Shown: positions 24,651 to 33,949 of the stretch, in pieces
Position numbering within the stretch: position 1 is the first letter of the stretch
Layout: each line of letters starts with the position of its first letter
Assembly (NCBI GenBank): GCA_002367105.1
Contig: DFCS01000026.1
Coordinates: forward strand, 71,743 to 109,263
DNA: 37,521 nucleotides
DNA from: Hungatella sp. UBA3048
GTDB taxonomy: Bacteria > Bacillota > Clostridia > Lachnospirales > Lachnospiraceae
Direction of reading: 5' to 3'
The notes under the pieces: generated by a model
The model's input: only the letters and a program-made list of their open reading frames with translations
Databases searched by the model: none
What the model was told of the DNA's origin: nothing
Position numbers and translations under genes: made by a program

Positions 24651-24705
24651 AGAGGCTTTTGTATAATAGATGGGCGGTCATCTATGGTACAAAAGCCTTC
24701 TTTTA
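24651..24705 (+). terminator. Terminator after gltD
   Basis: A long stem pairs AGAGGCTTTTGTA...ATAGATG (24651-24672) with CATCTAT...TACAAAAGCCTTCT (24679-24701) around GGCGGT, followed by TTTT. The stem is about 20 bp with one internal mismatch. Confidence 0.88.
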
Positions 24706-24802
24706 TGTCATAACTCTGCATTGTAATATCACCTTCTCGGAATTTATTTTAACCTTGCCTTTGCTTTCTGTATGAAGTACACTAGACGTAAAAGTTTCTT
24801 TC

Positions 24803-24840
24803 TTGATATTTGTTACATGAATATATACAGATTATGTAAC
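24803..24840 (+). promoter_or_regulatory. Candidate promoter with inverted repeat before the kinase gene
   Basis: GTTACAT (24812-24818) and ATGTAAC (24834-24840) form a perfect 7-bp inverted repeat with a 15-bp centre. A TTGATA (24803-24808) and weak -10 candidates TATACA (24824-24829) or TACAGA (24826-24831) overlap it. The repeat could be the operator of the YesN-type regulator or another factor. The promoter itself is weak by sequence. Confidence 0.4.
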
Positions 24841-24871
24841 TGCTTAGGGGCAAAAAAGCGGGGGATTATCA

Positions 24872-26728
24872 GTGAAAAATAAATTCAGGGTCAATTTACG
24901 TATAAAGGTTATATATGTATGCATCATTTTCCTTTTTATAAGCGTTCTTATAATTATGAATTATGCGTTCAACCGGAGCAGAAACCTCCTGATTGAGCAG
25001 GAGGCAGGCATAATATCCCAATATATGAATCGTAATGAGCTGGCGTTAACGGATATCACGGATTCCATACGGAAATTGTCTGCTGCTTCCAGCACGAACA
25101 AGCAGGTGTCTGCGTTATTGAGTCAATCCTATGAAGGGAATGTCTTTTCATCTGAAAATGCCGGTCGGATTCGTTCTGTGGAGGAGACCCTTACGTTTTA
25201 TAGAAATATATTTTTTGATTATCGGATGCATTATATTATACTGGGAGTGGATGGTACCGTATACAGTGTTACGGATGGGATCGACAACAGCACTTATTTT
25301 GGAAAGCAGTTTTCAGAAAGCGTCTTAAGACAGGACTGGTATTATGATTTTATGGATAGTCAGGAGGTATCGCGGTGGGTTATTCCCTGTACATATAATG
25401 ATAAGGGAGTTTTTATAAGCGAAGGGGACAGCTCCAAGGATGAGGATTTCATTTTATTTATCAGGCGAATACGGGACTACAATTCTCAGAAATTTCTAGG
25501 TGTTTCTTTTGTATCATTTCCTACGGAAAACCTATCACAGATCCTAATTCCTTATGAAGGGGCGGCTATGGCTCTGTTTAATCAGGAGCAGCAATTGGTT
25601 TATGCCAATGAAGATGCAGACCTGTTTCATGATATTTCTGTTGATAATATGGATCTTTTATTAAAGGAGCATGATGGATATTTCCACTATACATTGGCTG
25701 AGAGAGAGTATCTGATAAATTATGTAACAATGGATAGTTCTGGGTGGCGTTTGGTGAATATGGTTCCTTTGGATAAAACCACGGAAGCTGTTGACAAGCT
25801 TTATAGTACCGTCACCACGATGATGATTCTGATAGCAATAGGGGCAAGTGTTGTCTGCCTTGTAATGTATGTATATGTAAATGCGCCTTTAAACCGTCTT
25901 ATCCTTAAGATAAGCAGCATAAATATTGGCGGGACTGTACTCTCTGATGTGGAGGGAGTGGAAGGATTTGCAAGTCCTGTATTTGGTATCGTAGAAGCAG
26001 AGCATGAGATTAATCAAATGGTGGATTATATTGAAAAGCTGTCTGCTCAGACCATAAAGCAGAAGGAGATTGAACAGAATCTGCGATATGAAATGCTCAG
26101 AGCCCAACTGAACCCCCATTTTTTGTTCAATACCCTGAATGTAATTAAATGGTCTGCAATAATTTCCGGTGCAGGAAACATTGCGGATATGATTACCTCC
26201 TTGGGAATTCTGTTGGAAAACACCATGAATCGGGGAGAGGAGGAGGGGCCTCTCCGTGAGGAGATCCGGGTGGCTAAAGCATGGGTGGAAATCAAAAACT
26301 GGGCTCTGAAAAACAGGATCCAGATTCATGCCGATGTCCCTGAAGCGCTGGAGGACTTCCAGGTAATTCGATTTTTTCTTCAACCTTTGGTGGAAAACGC
26401 AGTTTTTCATGGTATGGAGGATGTAGAAAACGGGGAGATCTGGATTAAGGCGGAACAATATAACGGCAGGGTATGTGTCACGATTCAGGATAATGGGATA
26501 GGGATTGAGTCCGGGGAATTGGATGAAATATTAAAGGAATTAGATGTCAGCCAAAAACGCCGTAATGTAACAGGAATTGGCCTGACCAGCATCCATGAAT
26601 TAATGAAATTAAAATATGGACAGGATTATGGCCTTTATATTGAATCTAAGAAAAACATTGGTACAAAAGTGTATGTAATATTTCCTGATTGGGGTGGGAT
26701 GGATGCTGAAAATAATGATTGTGGATGA
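24872..26728 (+). CDS. LytS/YesM-type sensor histidine kinase
   Basis: This 618-residue membrane kinase has TM1 at about 12-31, an extracytoplasmic Cache-like sensing region (about 32-310), TM2 at about 315-337, a HAMP-like linker, a His_kinase domain with the phospho-accepting His416 in QLNPHFLFNTLN, and a HATPase domain with VENAVFHG (Asn509) and DNGIGI (540-545). The class is known in Firmicutes to sense extracellular solutes, often sugars, and to control an adjacent ABC importer. It starts at GTG 24872 after GGGGGA. The response regulator gene overlaps its end by 26 nt, so the two are coupled. The bound ligand is unknown; the downstream operon suggests a D-amino-acid-containing compound. 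Confidence 0.92.
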   Translation: MKNKFRVNLRIKVIYVCIIFLFISVLIIMNYAFNRSRNLLIEQEAGIISQYMNRNELALTDITDSIRKLSAASSTNKQVSALLSQSYEGNVFSSENAGRIRSVEETLTFYRNIFFDYRMHYIILGVDGTVYSVTDGIDNSTYFGKQFSESVLRQDWYYDFMDSQEVSRWVIPCTYNDKGVFISEGDSSKDEDFILFIRRIRDYNSQKFLGVSFVSFPTENLSQILIPYEGAAMALFNQEQQLVYANEDADLFHDISVDNMDLLLKEHDGYFHYTLAEREYLINYVTMDSSGWRLVNMVPLDKTTEAVDKLYSTVTTMMILIAIGASVVCLVMYVYVNAPLNRLILKISSINIGGTVLSDVEGVEGFASPVFGIVEAEHEINQMVDYIEKLSAQTIKQKEIEQNLRYEMLRAQLNPHFLFNTLNVIKWSAIISGAGNIADMITSLGILLENTMNRGEEEGPLREEIRVAKAWVEIKNWALKNRIQIHADVPEALEDFQVIRFFLQPLVENAVFHGMEDVENGEIWIKAEQYNGRVCVTIQDNGIGIESGELDEILKELDVSQKRRNVTGIGLTSIHELMKLKYGQDYGLYIESKKNIGTKVYVIFPDWGGMDAENNDCG

Positions 26729-28280
26729 TGAATTGATTGTAAGAGTAGGGTTTCAGTCCTGCATAAACTGGGAGGAATATGGGTGTGAAATAATTTCTAC
26801 CTGTGAATCTGCCGGGGATGCAATCACCTTTTTTGAAAAGCAGGTACCGGATATTGTATTTACGGATATTATGATGCCGGAAATGGATGGGATCCAGCTG
26901 GTAGAATATATTTGTACTCATTATTCCACGACAAAAGTGGTCGTACTAAGCTGTATCAATGAAATCGAATATGTGAAAAAGGCTATTAAGCTGGGAGCTG
27001 AGGATTATATACTCAAACTGTCAATTACAAGGAACACCATGATTGAACTGATTTCCAGGCTGAAAGAAATCATTGAGAAAGAATGGGAAAAAGAGGGAGA
27101 ACTTGAGCTTGCGGGGAACGCCGGCCCTATGCATAGAGAGGAGGATTTCCGGCTGCTTCTTTCCGGGAGTCCGGACAGCCCTGATTTTGAACGGCGTCTG
27201 GACAGACTGGGTTTCATCTTTGATCCGCATGTCTCTTATTGCAGCGGCTGCCTGCTGATTGACCATTTAAAAACTGCAATGGATCAGGAAGATATGGATT
27301 CTTATACCAGGAGATATGGTCTCATTAATATCATAAGAGAATATTTTGGAAAGCTTCCACGGTTTGAACTGGCATTTGTGGGTGATGGTGAGATCATGGT
27401 GATATTTACCCTGAAGGACGGAGAGAAGCTAAAGGAATTATTACCTGACATATTAAAGTTTTTAAATCATACCCTGAAGACCCATTTAAATCTGACTCTT
27501 TCCATGGGGCTCGGGTGCAAGTGTGTTGAGCGAACCCAAATACCGGTCAGTTATCAACAGGCGAAAGAGGCGGCAAATCTGCGGTTTTTTGATGGGGAAG
27601 CCTCATTACATGAGAATCTGGCAGAAGAAAAAGCGCCAATAGTGATTAATAAAGATGTACAGAGAAAAATTCAGGAAGCTGTTTTTACACTGGATTATCG
27701 GGAAGTCAGCAGGCTGACAGATGAATGGTTTGAGGGGATGGCAGCTTATCGACGCTTCGGGCAGATAGAGGCCATACGCCGATCTGTACTGAAAGCCTGG
27801 ATTTTTATTTCAGGGAATACATTTCAGGAGGCGGATTATGCATCGGAATATGATGATTCCGGCTTCATGGCGGATTTCTGGCGTGCTGAAACAATATGGG
27901 ATTTAAAGCAGTCTTTTCAAGAAGAGCTTCAAATAATTTTAGATCAGCTCCAGGCCAATAAGGCAGCCAGCCCGGAAATTATGGGGCTGCTTCATTACCT
28001 GGAAACACATGTGGAAGAGAATATCAGTCTGGAAGAAGCGGCAAGGCATTGTTCTTTAGGGAAAAGTCAGTTTTGCATATTGTTTAAGAAGACTACAGGC
28101 ATAACGTTTGTTCATTATTTTAACAAACTGAAGATGAAAAAGGCCCATGCCATGTTAAGCAGCGGAAAGATCCAGGTGCAGGAAGCTGCAGATCGGATTG
28201 GAATCAAGGACATATCATATTTTAGCCGGCTCTTTAAAAAACATTATCATATAAGCCCCAGTGATGTGAAAAGACTGTAA
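26703..28280 (+). CDS. YesN-type response regulator with AraC-family DNA-binding domain
   Basis: This 525-residue regulator has an N-terminal receiver (about 1-120; acidic pocket VDDE, phospho-accepting Asp55 in FTDIMMPEMDG), a central region (about 135-400) of the kind found in YesN proteins, and a C-terminal double helix-turn-helix of AraC type (about 425-525, with SYFSRLFKKHYHISPSDVKRL at the end). The start at ATG 26703 is chosen over a GTG at 26694 because GGGGTGG lies at the right distance. It overlaps the kinase gene. It likely activates the transporter operon immediately downstream. Confidence 0.93.
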   Translation: MLKIMIVDDELIVRVGFQSCINWEEYGCEIISTCESAGDAITFFEKQVPDIVFTDIMMPEMDGIQLVEYICTHYSTTKVVVLSCINEIEYVKKAIKLGAEDYILKLSITRNTMIELISRLKEIIEKEWEKEGELELAGNAGPMHREEDFRLLLSGSPDSPDFERRLDRLGFIFDPHVSYCSGCLLIDHLKTAMDQEDMDSYTRRYGLINIIREYFGKLPRFELAFVGDGEIMVIFTLKDGEKLKELLPDILKFLNHTLKTHLNLTLSMGLGCKCVERTQIPVSYQQAKEAANLRFFDGEASLHENLAEEKAPIVINKDVQRKIQEAVFTLDYREVSRLTDEWFEGMAAYRRFGQIEAIRRSVLKAWIFISGNTFQEADYASEYDDSGFMADFWRAETIWDLKQSFQEELQIILDQLQANKAASPEIMGLLHYLETHVEENISLEEAARHCSLGKSQFCILFKKTTGITFVHYFNKLKMKKAHAMLSSGKIQVQEAADRIGIKDISYFSRLFKKHYHISPSDVKRL

Positions 28281-28293
28281 ATATCGTATTATA

Positions 28294-28374
28294 TTGACAA
28301 AAAACCGGACAATAGTTCAAATGAAAAATAGGGATTGGAAGTGATGGAATATAATACTAACAATCCCTATTTTT
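28294..28374 (+). terminator. Large-loop terminator after the response regulator gene
   Basis: AAAAATAGGGATTG (28324-28337) and CAATCCCTATTTTT (28361-28374) are perfectly complementary over 14 bp around a 23-nt loop, ending in T's. This probably ends the regulator transcript. A TTGACA at 28294-28299 with TCAAAT at 28317-28322 (17-bp spacer) sits just before, so the hairpin could instead lie in the leader of an upstream-started operon transcript and act as an attenuator. Confidence 0.65.
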
Positions 28375-28379
28375 GTTTA

Positions 28380-28408
28380 TTCAAAATAAGATAAGCAGAC
28401 GCTATACT
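28380..28408 (+). promoter_or_regulatory. Promoter of the importer operon
   Basis: TTCAAA (28380-28385) and TATACT (28403-28408) are 17 bp apart, directly after the terminator hairpin and about 40 bp before the solute-binding protein gene. The weak -35 fits activation by an AraC-type regulator. Confidence 0.5.
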
Positions 28409-28451
28409 GTGATTACAGGTAAAATATGTAAAAAGCAAAGGAGGAAGTATT

Positions 28452-29861
28452 ATGAAAAAAAGAATTTGTTTAGCACTCAGCGCAGTAATGCTTGCAGGTT
28501 CGCTTGCTGGGTGTTCAGGCGGAACAAGCGGAATTCCTGGCGGCGCTCAAAAGGCGGAAGAAACTTCAAAGGCGGAAACAACAGCTAATGAAAGCAGTAA
28601 AGCACAGAACGAAAAACCCTATGCAGGAACAACCATAAGGGTACTTAGTATGACAGGTCAGATATCAGATGCTATAGAGACTTATCTTAAAGATTTTGAA
28701 GATAAAACAGGAATTAAAGTGAACCTGGAGCTTTATGGAGAAGGGCAGCTGAGGGAAAAGTGTACAACCGAATTCCTTGCAGGTTCATCCACCATAGATG
28801 CATTTATGATGAGTCCTCTGCAGGATATGGCAGCATACAGCAACAATGGCTGGATTGAGCCGTTAGATACTTATGTGGAGGATCCAACCTTTGACTGGGA
28901 TGATTTTTCATCTGCACCTATGGATCAGATTAAGATTAAATCCACTGGTGAGATCGGAGCCCTTCCTCTCTATTCCTCCGTACAGCTGATGTTTTACCGG
29001 AAGGACATATTTAAGGACAAAGGACTTACTCCTCCGGCTACCTACGATGAACTTCTGGAGGTATGTGAGAAAATAAATAATCCGGCCAAAAATTTTTATT
29101 CTATTGCATGCCGCGGAGAGAAAATAGCGCTTACCTCTCAATTCTCCCCGTTCCTATACGGCTTTGGCGGGGCCTATTTTAAGGAAGGGGCCAGTGCTTT
29201 CCATACTCCAGAGAACTTAGAGGCGGCAAAATTTTACGGCAAGCTGCTGGGAACATATGCACCGGAAGGAATCCTCACAGCAGGCTATTCACAGATGACT
29301 CAGTTGTTTAATGCAGGACAGGTGGCTATGTGCATTGATGCCATTGCATTGTACCAGACTTTGGTAGATGCAAATGAGTCCGCTTATTTTGATCAGGTTG
29401 GTGTTGCGCCCATTCCGGAAGGACCTGCCGGCCGTCAGTCCTACAAACAGGTTGTGTGGGGAGCTTCCATTTACTCAGGTTCCAAAAACAAGGAAGCTGC
29501 CTGGGAATTTTTAAAGTTCGTAGGAGGCAGTGACATTGCGGTTTATATTACCCCTATGGGCATGCCCACCTTCCGTGAATCCGTATGGAAAGACGAGAGA
29601 GTCACATCTGCAATGCCCGAGGATTTCATTGCGGCATACAATGTAGAAATTCAGGCTGAAACCACAAATCAGTACGGACTTCCAAGAATGACAGCCGTCT
29701 CAGAAGCCAGGGATGCGATGGGTGAGGCGATCGTATACTCTATTGAGTCAAAAGGCGAGGGATCTGCTTTGGCAAGTAAGATGCAGGAAGCCTCCCAAAA
29801 AGTTGACCAGCTGTTGAAAGATGCAGGAGAATATGGTGCAGATTATCCCTATGAAGAATAG
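28452..29861 (+). CDS. Extracellular solute-binding lipoprotein, ABC importer family 1
   Basis: This 469-residue lipoprotein has a signal peptide (KKRICLALSAVMLAGSLAGC) with lipobox LAGC and lipidated Cys21, then a Ser/Thr/Glu-rich linker (about 25-55) and a family 1 solute-binding fold (about 60-440). Such proteins capture ligand at the membrane for CUT1-type importers, mostly sugars. Residues like DDFSSAPMDQIK and PEGPAGRQSYKQVVWG fit the family, but I cannot read the ligand from them. AAAGGAGGAAG precedes the ATG. The hairpin after it likely makes it the most abundant product of the operon. Confidence 0.92.
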   Translation: MKKRICLALSAVMLAGSLAGCSGGTSGIPGGAQKAEETSKAETTANESSKAQNEKPYAGTTIRVLSMTGQISDAIETYLKDFEDKTGIKVNLELYGEGQLREKCTTEFLAGSSTIDAFMMSPLQDMAAYSNNGWIEPLDTYVEDPTFDWDDFSSAPMDQIKIKSTGEIGALPLYSSVQLMFYRKDIFKDKGLTPPATYDELLEVCEKINNPAKNFYSIACRGEKIALTSQFSPFLYGFGGAYFKEGASAFHTPENLEAAKFYGKLLGTYAPEGILTAGYSQMTQLFNAGQVAMCIDAIALYQTLVDANESAYFDQVGVAPIPEGPAGRQSYKQVVWGASIYSGSKNKEAAWEFLKFVGGSDIAVYITPMGMPTFRESVWKDERVTSAMPEDFIAAYNVEIQAETTNQYGLPRMTAVSEARDAMGEAIVYSIESKGEGSALASKMQEASQKVDQLLKDAGEYGADYPYEE

Positions 29862-29871
29862 GCCAAACAAA

Positions 29872-29895
29872 AAAGGAGCCTTTTAGGGCTCCTTT
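29872..29895 (+). terminator. Intercistronic hairpin after the solute-binding protein gene
   Basis: AAAGGAGCC (29872-29880) pairs with GGCTCCTTT (29887-29895) around a 6-nt loop. With only a short T-run it probably acts as a partial terminator or mRNA-stabilising element, keeping binding protein above permease, as is common in ABC operons. Confidence 0.7.
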
Positions 29896-29914
29896 CCATA
29901 ACAGGAGAAGGAAC

Positions 29915-30799
29915 ATGAATAATTTTGTAAATAAGCATATCAGATGGGTCTTTGTTCTGCCGACTTTCCTTTTTATGATGGTTATGATCGCGGTTCCCAT
30001 TCTTATGACGTTCGCATTTAGTTTGAATGACTGGAATTTGTTAATGGGAACCGGAATGAGTTTTAATTTCGGGAAAAATTATCTGGAAGTGCTGGCCAGC
30101 AAAGAGTTCTGGCAATCACTGGGAGTTACCTTTTATTACACGGCACTTTCTACTTTGGCTGAGATGCTTCTGGGACTTTCCATCGCACTTGTGCTTAACA
30201 AAAAGTTTAGGGGAAAAAATGTGGTAAAGGCGATTGTGCTCCTTCCGTACATGATGGCACCGGTGGCGGTAGGGTTAATGTGGATGCTGTTCTACGAACC
30301 CTCTTCTGGTCTTTTGAATTATGTATTTACCTCAGTAGGTCTTCCAAGGTCTTCTTTTGTTTCTGCAAAACAGACAGTCATACCGGCCATAGCGGCAGTG
30401 GAAACATGGCAGATGACCCCGATGGTCGTAATCGTGTGTCTGGCGGGACTTTCTTCCCTTCCTACGGATCCAATGGAAGCTGCCAGGGTGGATGGTGCCA
30501 CGCCGCTGCAAACTTTTTTTCTGGTAACTTTGCCGCTTCTTACGCAGACACTGTTTTCCATCGGGCTACTGCGCTTTATCGATGTGTTCAAATCCTTTGA
30601 TTTAATTTATGCTATGACAAAAGGAGGACCTGCCAACGCCTCCAGGACTTTAAATCTCTTTGCGTACGAGACAGCTTTTTCTTATTATAAATTCGGGATA
30701 TCTTCAACAATGCTGGTGCTGCTGTTTGTGATCGTATTGCTGTTAAGTGTTGTGGTAATGAAGTTTCAGAGAAAGTTGGTGGAATATTATGGTGGTTAA
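29915..30799 (+). CDS. ABC importer permease, MalF/UgpA type
   Basis: This 294-residue inner-membrane permease has six predicted helices and the cytoplasmic coupling motif EAARVDGATPLQTFFLVTLP (about 190-209), which contacts the ATPase. AGGAG at 29903-29907 precedes the ATG. The second permease overlaps its end by 11 nt. No ATPase gene is present in the operon, so a shared MsmK/MsiK-like ATPase elsewhere is expected, as in many Firmicute CUT1 systems. Confidence 0.94.
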   Translation: MNNFVNKHIRWVFVLPTFLFMMVMIAVPILMTFAFSLNDWNLLMGTGMSFNFGKNYLEVLASKEFWQSLGVTFYYTALSTLAEMLLGLSIALVLNKKFRGKNVVKAIVLLPYMMAPVAVGLMWMLFYEPSSGLLNYVFTSVGLPRSSFVSAKQTVIPAIAAVETWQMTPMVVIVCLAGLSSLPTDPMEAARVDGATPLQTFFLVTLPLLTQTLFSIGLLRFIDVFKSFDLIYAMTKGGPANASRTLNLFAYETAFSYYKFGISSTMLVLLFVIVLLLSVVVMKFQRKLVEYYGG

Positions 30800-31625
30800 T
30801 AAGCAAAAAGCGGGGAAACTACTGAAACAATGCCTGTTTGCAGGGTTGATTCTTATCATTGTAATTCCTGTTTTGTTCCCGCTTTATTTTGTTCTCATAT
30901 CCTCCTTTAAGAATATGGCCCAGGTTTATATCATGCCGCCGAAGCTGTTCGGTTTCAAGCCGATCCTGGACAACTATATTTACATATTCAAGACTCAGCA
31001 TTATGGTACGTACTTGCTGAACTCCTTGGTCGTGGCGATTGCATCAACTGCATTGTCCCTTCTGATGGGAGTTCCGGCGGCTTATGCCATAGCCAGATAT
31101 AAAATGGAGAAGGTCAGTATCGCTATTTTGACTGCAAGATTATTGCCTAACATATCCATTCTGCTTCCTTATTACTTTGTTTTTTCAAAGTTACGGATGA
31201 TAGATACCTATGGAGTACTGATTATCAGCCATATGATTCTGTCCCTTCCGTTAATCGTATGGATTATGGTGGGATTTTTCAAAGATATGCCCATTGAATT
31301 GGAGGAAGCAGCCATTGTGGATGGGTGCACCAGGCAGAAATGCTTTGTAAATGTCCTCCTTCCAATTAGCGCGCCGGGGCTGGTGACTTGCTCTACACTG
31401 TCCTTTCTGGGATCTTGGAACAATTTCCAGTTTGCACTAATACTCAGCGGTGAAAAAACGAGAACCCTTCCTGTATCCCTGCAATATTTTGTATCGGGAG
31501 CTGACATACGATGGGGGCGTATGCTGGCAGCGACCATTGTGGTGATTGTGCCTACCATAATCCTGACCATGATCCTTCAGAAATACATTATACAGGGTAT
31601 GACTGCAGGTGCGGTAAAAGGGTGA
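30789..31625 (+). CDS. ABC importer permease, MalG/UgpE type
   Basis: This 278-residue permease has six helices and the coupling motif EAAIVDGCTRQKCFVNVLLP (about 175-195). The C-terminus QKYIIQGMTAGAVKG is typical of MalG-type subunits. It overlaps the previous permease and forms the second half of the transport channel. The PLP-enzyme gene begins 47 nt downstream, with its own GGAGGAA site. Confidence 0.94.
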   Translation: MVVNKQKAGKLLKQCLFAGLILIIVIPVLFPLYFVLISSFKNMAQVYIMPPKLFGFKPILDNYIYIFKTQHYGTYLLNSLVVAIASTALSLLMGVPAAYAIARYKMEKVSIAILTARLLPNISILLPYYFVFSKLRMIDTYGVLIISHMILSLPLIVWIMVGFFKDMPIELEEAAIVDGCTRQKCFVNVLLPISAPGLVTCSTLSFLGSWNNFQFALILSGEKTRTLPVSLQYFVSGADIRWGRMLAATIVVIVPTIILTMILQKYIIQGMTAGAVKG

Positions 31626-31672
31626 CATTATCCAGAGCACCATAGCATACCAAGAATTGGAGGAAAACGATA

Positions 31673-32776
31673 ATGAGTTGTTACGAAATAAGAAAAACGG
31701 AAGAAATTATTTCTCCCAGTCTGATTTATTATTTAGATATAATCAGAAGTAATATTCAAAAAGCCATAGAGGAAGCTGGCTCGGCAGAACGCCTTTGGCC
31801 GCATGTGAAAAGTCATAAGTCCATTGATATGTTAAAACTTCAGATGAAGTATGGAATAGTAAAATTTAAAGCGGCAACAGTTGCAGAAGCAGAAATGGCA
31901 GCGCAGGCCGGAGCGGAGCGTATAATTTTGGCCTATCCTCTCATAGGGCCCAATATAGGCAGGTATGTGGAACTTGCGAAGGCATATCCAAATTCCCACT
32001 TTTACGCAATCGGAGATGATTTAAAGCAGCTTGAATACCTTTCAGATAAATGCATGGAAAAAGGATATCGGATGCCAGTGCTTGCGGATGTAAACATGGG
32101 AATGGACCGTACAGGTGTGACGATAGACAGACTGGAAGCATTTTATCGGATTGTAAATACGTTTCCGGGCATCTGTATGAAAGGCTTACATTGTTACGAC
32201 GGAAATCATAATAATAAGGATATAATTGTCCGCAATGCAGAAGTGGCAGATGTCGATCGGCAGGTAGAAACTGTCATGATACATTTAAAGCAGGATGGTA
32301 TAGAATGCGGTCTTGTGGTAGCAGGAGGCACCCCTTCTTTTCCCTGCCATGCTGAAAATACTAATTGGTACCTGTCACCTGGGACTGCATTTATTACCGA
32401 TGCAGGATATTATAAAAATCTTCCGGATTTAGGCTTTATCCCGGGAGCGGCTGTGATGACAAGAGTCATAAGCCACCCGGCCCCTGGCCTATTCGCAACC
32501 GACTTAGGATACAAGGGAATTGCATCTGATCCGGTAGTACAAAGAGGGTATATTGTGGGCCTGGAAGAAGCAGTACCTGTTATCCATAGTGAGGAGCACT
32601 GGGTGTTTAAAATAGAGGATGTATCAAAGGTTCCGGCTATCGGAACATGCCTTTACGTAATACCAACCCATATTTGCCCTACCAGTGCATTATATCCGGA
32701 AATTCTGTTAGTAAAAGATGGTGAAGTTATCCATACATGGAAGGTGACAGCCAGAAATCGGAGACTCACATACTGA
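31673..32776 (+). CDS. D-threonine aldolase / D-serine dehydratase-like PLP enzyme
   Basis: This 367-residue protein belongs to the alanine-racemase-fold (type III) PLP enzymes that act on D-amino acids. The Schiff-base lysine is Lys46 in PHVKSHK, and the C-terminal metal site PTHICPT supplies His333 and Cys335, as in zinc-dependent D-serine dehydratases and D-threonine aldolases. The family either splits D-threonine-type substrates to glycine plus aldehyde or deaminates D-serine-type substrates. A RidA protein in the same operon favours the deaminating reaction, which releases enamines. GGAGGAA lies 9 nt upstream. Family firm; reaction uncertain. Confidence 0.88.
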   Translation: MSCYEIRKTEEIISPSLIYYLDIIRSNIQKAIEEAGSAERLWPHVKSHKSIDMLKLQMKYGIVKFKAATVAEAEMAAQAGAERIILAYPLIGPNIGRYVELAKAYPNSHFYAIGDDLKQLEYLSDKCMEKGYRMPVLADVNMGMDRTGVTIDRLEAFYRIVNTFPGICMKGLHCYDGNHNNKDIIVRNAEVADVDRQVETVMIHLKQDGIECGLVVAGGTPSFPCHAENTNWYLSPGTAFITDAGYYKNLPDLGFIPGAAVMTRVISHPAPGLFATDLGYKGIASDPVVQRGYIVGLEEAVPVIHSEEHWVFKIEDVSKVPAIGTCLYVIPTHICPTSALYPEILLVKDGEVIHTWKVTARNRRLTY

Positions 32777-32813
32777 TACAGGAAAAAAAGGACTGAGATA
32801 AAGGGGAAAGAAT

Positions 32814-33929
32814 ATGGATGCAATTGATCTGTTGGAACAACTGGTAAGCTTTGATACAACGTCTCCGCCTGGTAATGAACGATCTGCAGCTATGTTTCTG
32901 GCCGAAGTACTGAAAAATTATGGATTTCACTGTGAGGTGCAGGAACTGGGAAATAACAGGGCCAATCTGATTGCGGTAATAGGAGAGGGAGCAGGGCCGG
33001 AGCTTATGCTTAACGGTCATTTGGATGTGGTACCCGCTCATGGACAATGGCGTTCCAATCCCTTTGTAATGACTCGGGAAAATGGAAGATTCTATGGGCG
33101 GGGGACCTCTGATATGAAGGGTGGGATCGCGGCTATGTGTGAGGCGGCAATCCGAATTTCCCAAAAAGGGGGGCCAAAAAAGGGAAGGTTGAAGCTGCTG
33201 TTTGTTGCAGATGAAGAGTGCTCCAATTTAGGAACAATGAAATATCTGGAGGTTTATGGGGCATCTGATTACGCAATTATCGGAGAACCTACAGGATTGG
33301 AAATAGCCATTGCCCATCGGGGTGTTTCAAGGAATTATGTTGATTTACATGCTCCTGCGAGGCATGCGGCTCTACCGGCAGAAGAAAGAGATTCGATAGA
33401 AAAAGCAGGGCTTTCTATATGGGCGGTGAAAAGGCTGAACCGGGAGCTTAGTGCTATGAGCCATGAAGTACTGCCTCCCCCCTGTATATCAATCACCATG
33501 ATGCATGGCTACGAAAAGGATAATGTGGTACCTGGAACTACTCGCATGCTTTTGGATTTTAGGATTCTGCCAGGTATGAGCCAGCAGCAGGCAGAGAAGT
33601 TAATAAGGAATGGATTGAGAAAATACGGACTTACTGACTGCAGCATAATTCCCCATTTTTATATGCCGGGCGGCGAGCTGCCATCTGATAACCCATTTGT
33701 CGGATTGTGTCTGGAAGAAAGGCGGCGTCTGTTTCAATCAGAGAGCAGACCTCAAGCCTTTGGTGCTTCTTGTGAGCAATGTTTTTTTGTAGGACATGGG
33801 ATTCAGACGCTTATATGCGGCCCGGGAAATTTAACTCAAGCTCATACAGTCGATGAATTTTTAGAAGAAGGACAGATCAGAAAAGCAGTGGATTTGTATG
33901 AACGGATTATAGACAAGACTATCAATTAA
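32814..33929 (+). CDS. M20 family metallopeptidase / deacylase (ArgE/DapE-like)
   Basis: This 371-residue protein has the full M20 di-zinc set: NGHLDVVP (His69, with Asp71 assisting), GTSDMKGG (Asp100 bridging), DEE (Glu134 catalytic, Glu135 ligand), GEPTG (Glu158) and the C-terminal QAHTVDE His. The lid/dimerisation domain lies at about 170-285 with a divergent ARHAALP in place of the usual GHSSxP. Family members remove acyl groups from amino acids or cut dipeptides. Beside a D-amino acid enzyme and importer, it probably frees an amino acid from an imported conjugate. The ribosome binding site is GGGGAAAG. Confidence 0.92.
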   Translation: MDAIDLLEQLVSFDTTSPPGNERSAAMFLAEVLKNYGFHCEVQELGNNRANLIAVIGEGAGPELMLNGHLDVVPAHGQWRSNPFVMTRENGRFYGRGTSDMKGGIAAMCEAAIRISQKGGPKKGRLKLLFVADEECSNLGTMKYLEVYGASDYAIIGEPTGLEIAIAHRGVSRNYVDLHAPARHAALPAEERDSIEKAGLSIWAVKRLNRELSAMSHEVLPPPCISITMMHGYEKDNVVPGTTRMLLDFRILPGMSQQQAEKLIRNGLRKYGLTDCSIIPHFYMPGGELPSDNPFVGLCLEERRRLFQSESRPQAFGASCEQCFFVGHGIQTLICGPGNLTQAHTVDEFLEEGQIRKAVDLYERIIDKTIN

Positions 33930-33949
33930 AATGATTGGAGAAATAACAA

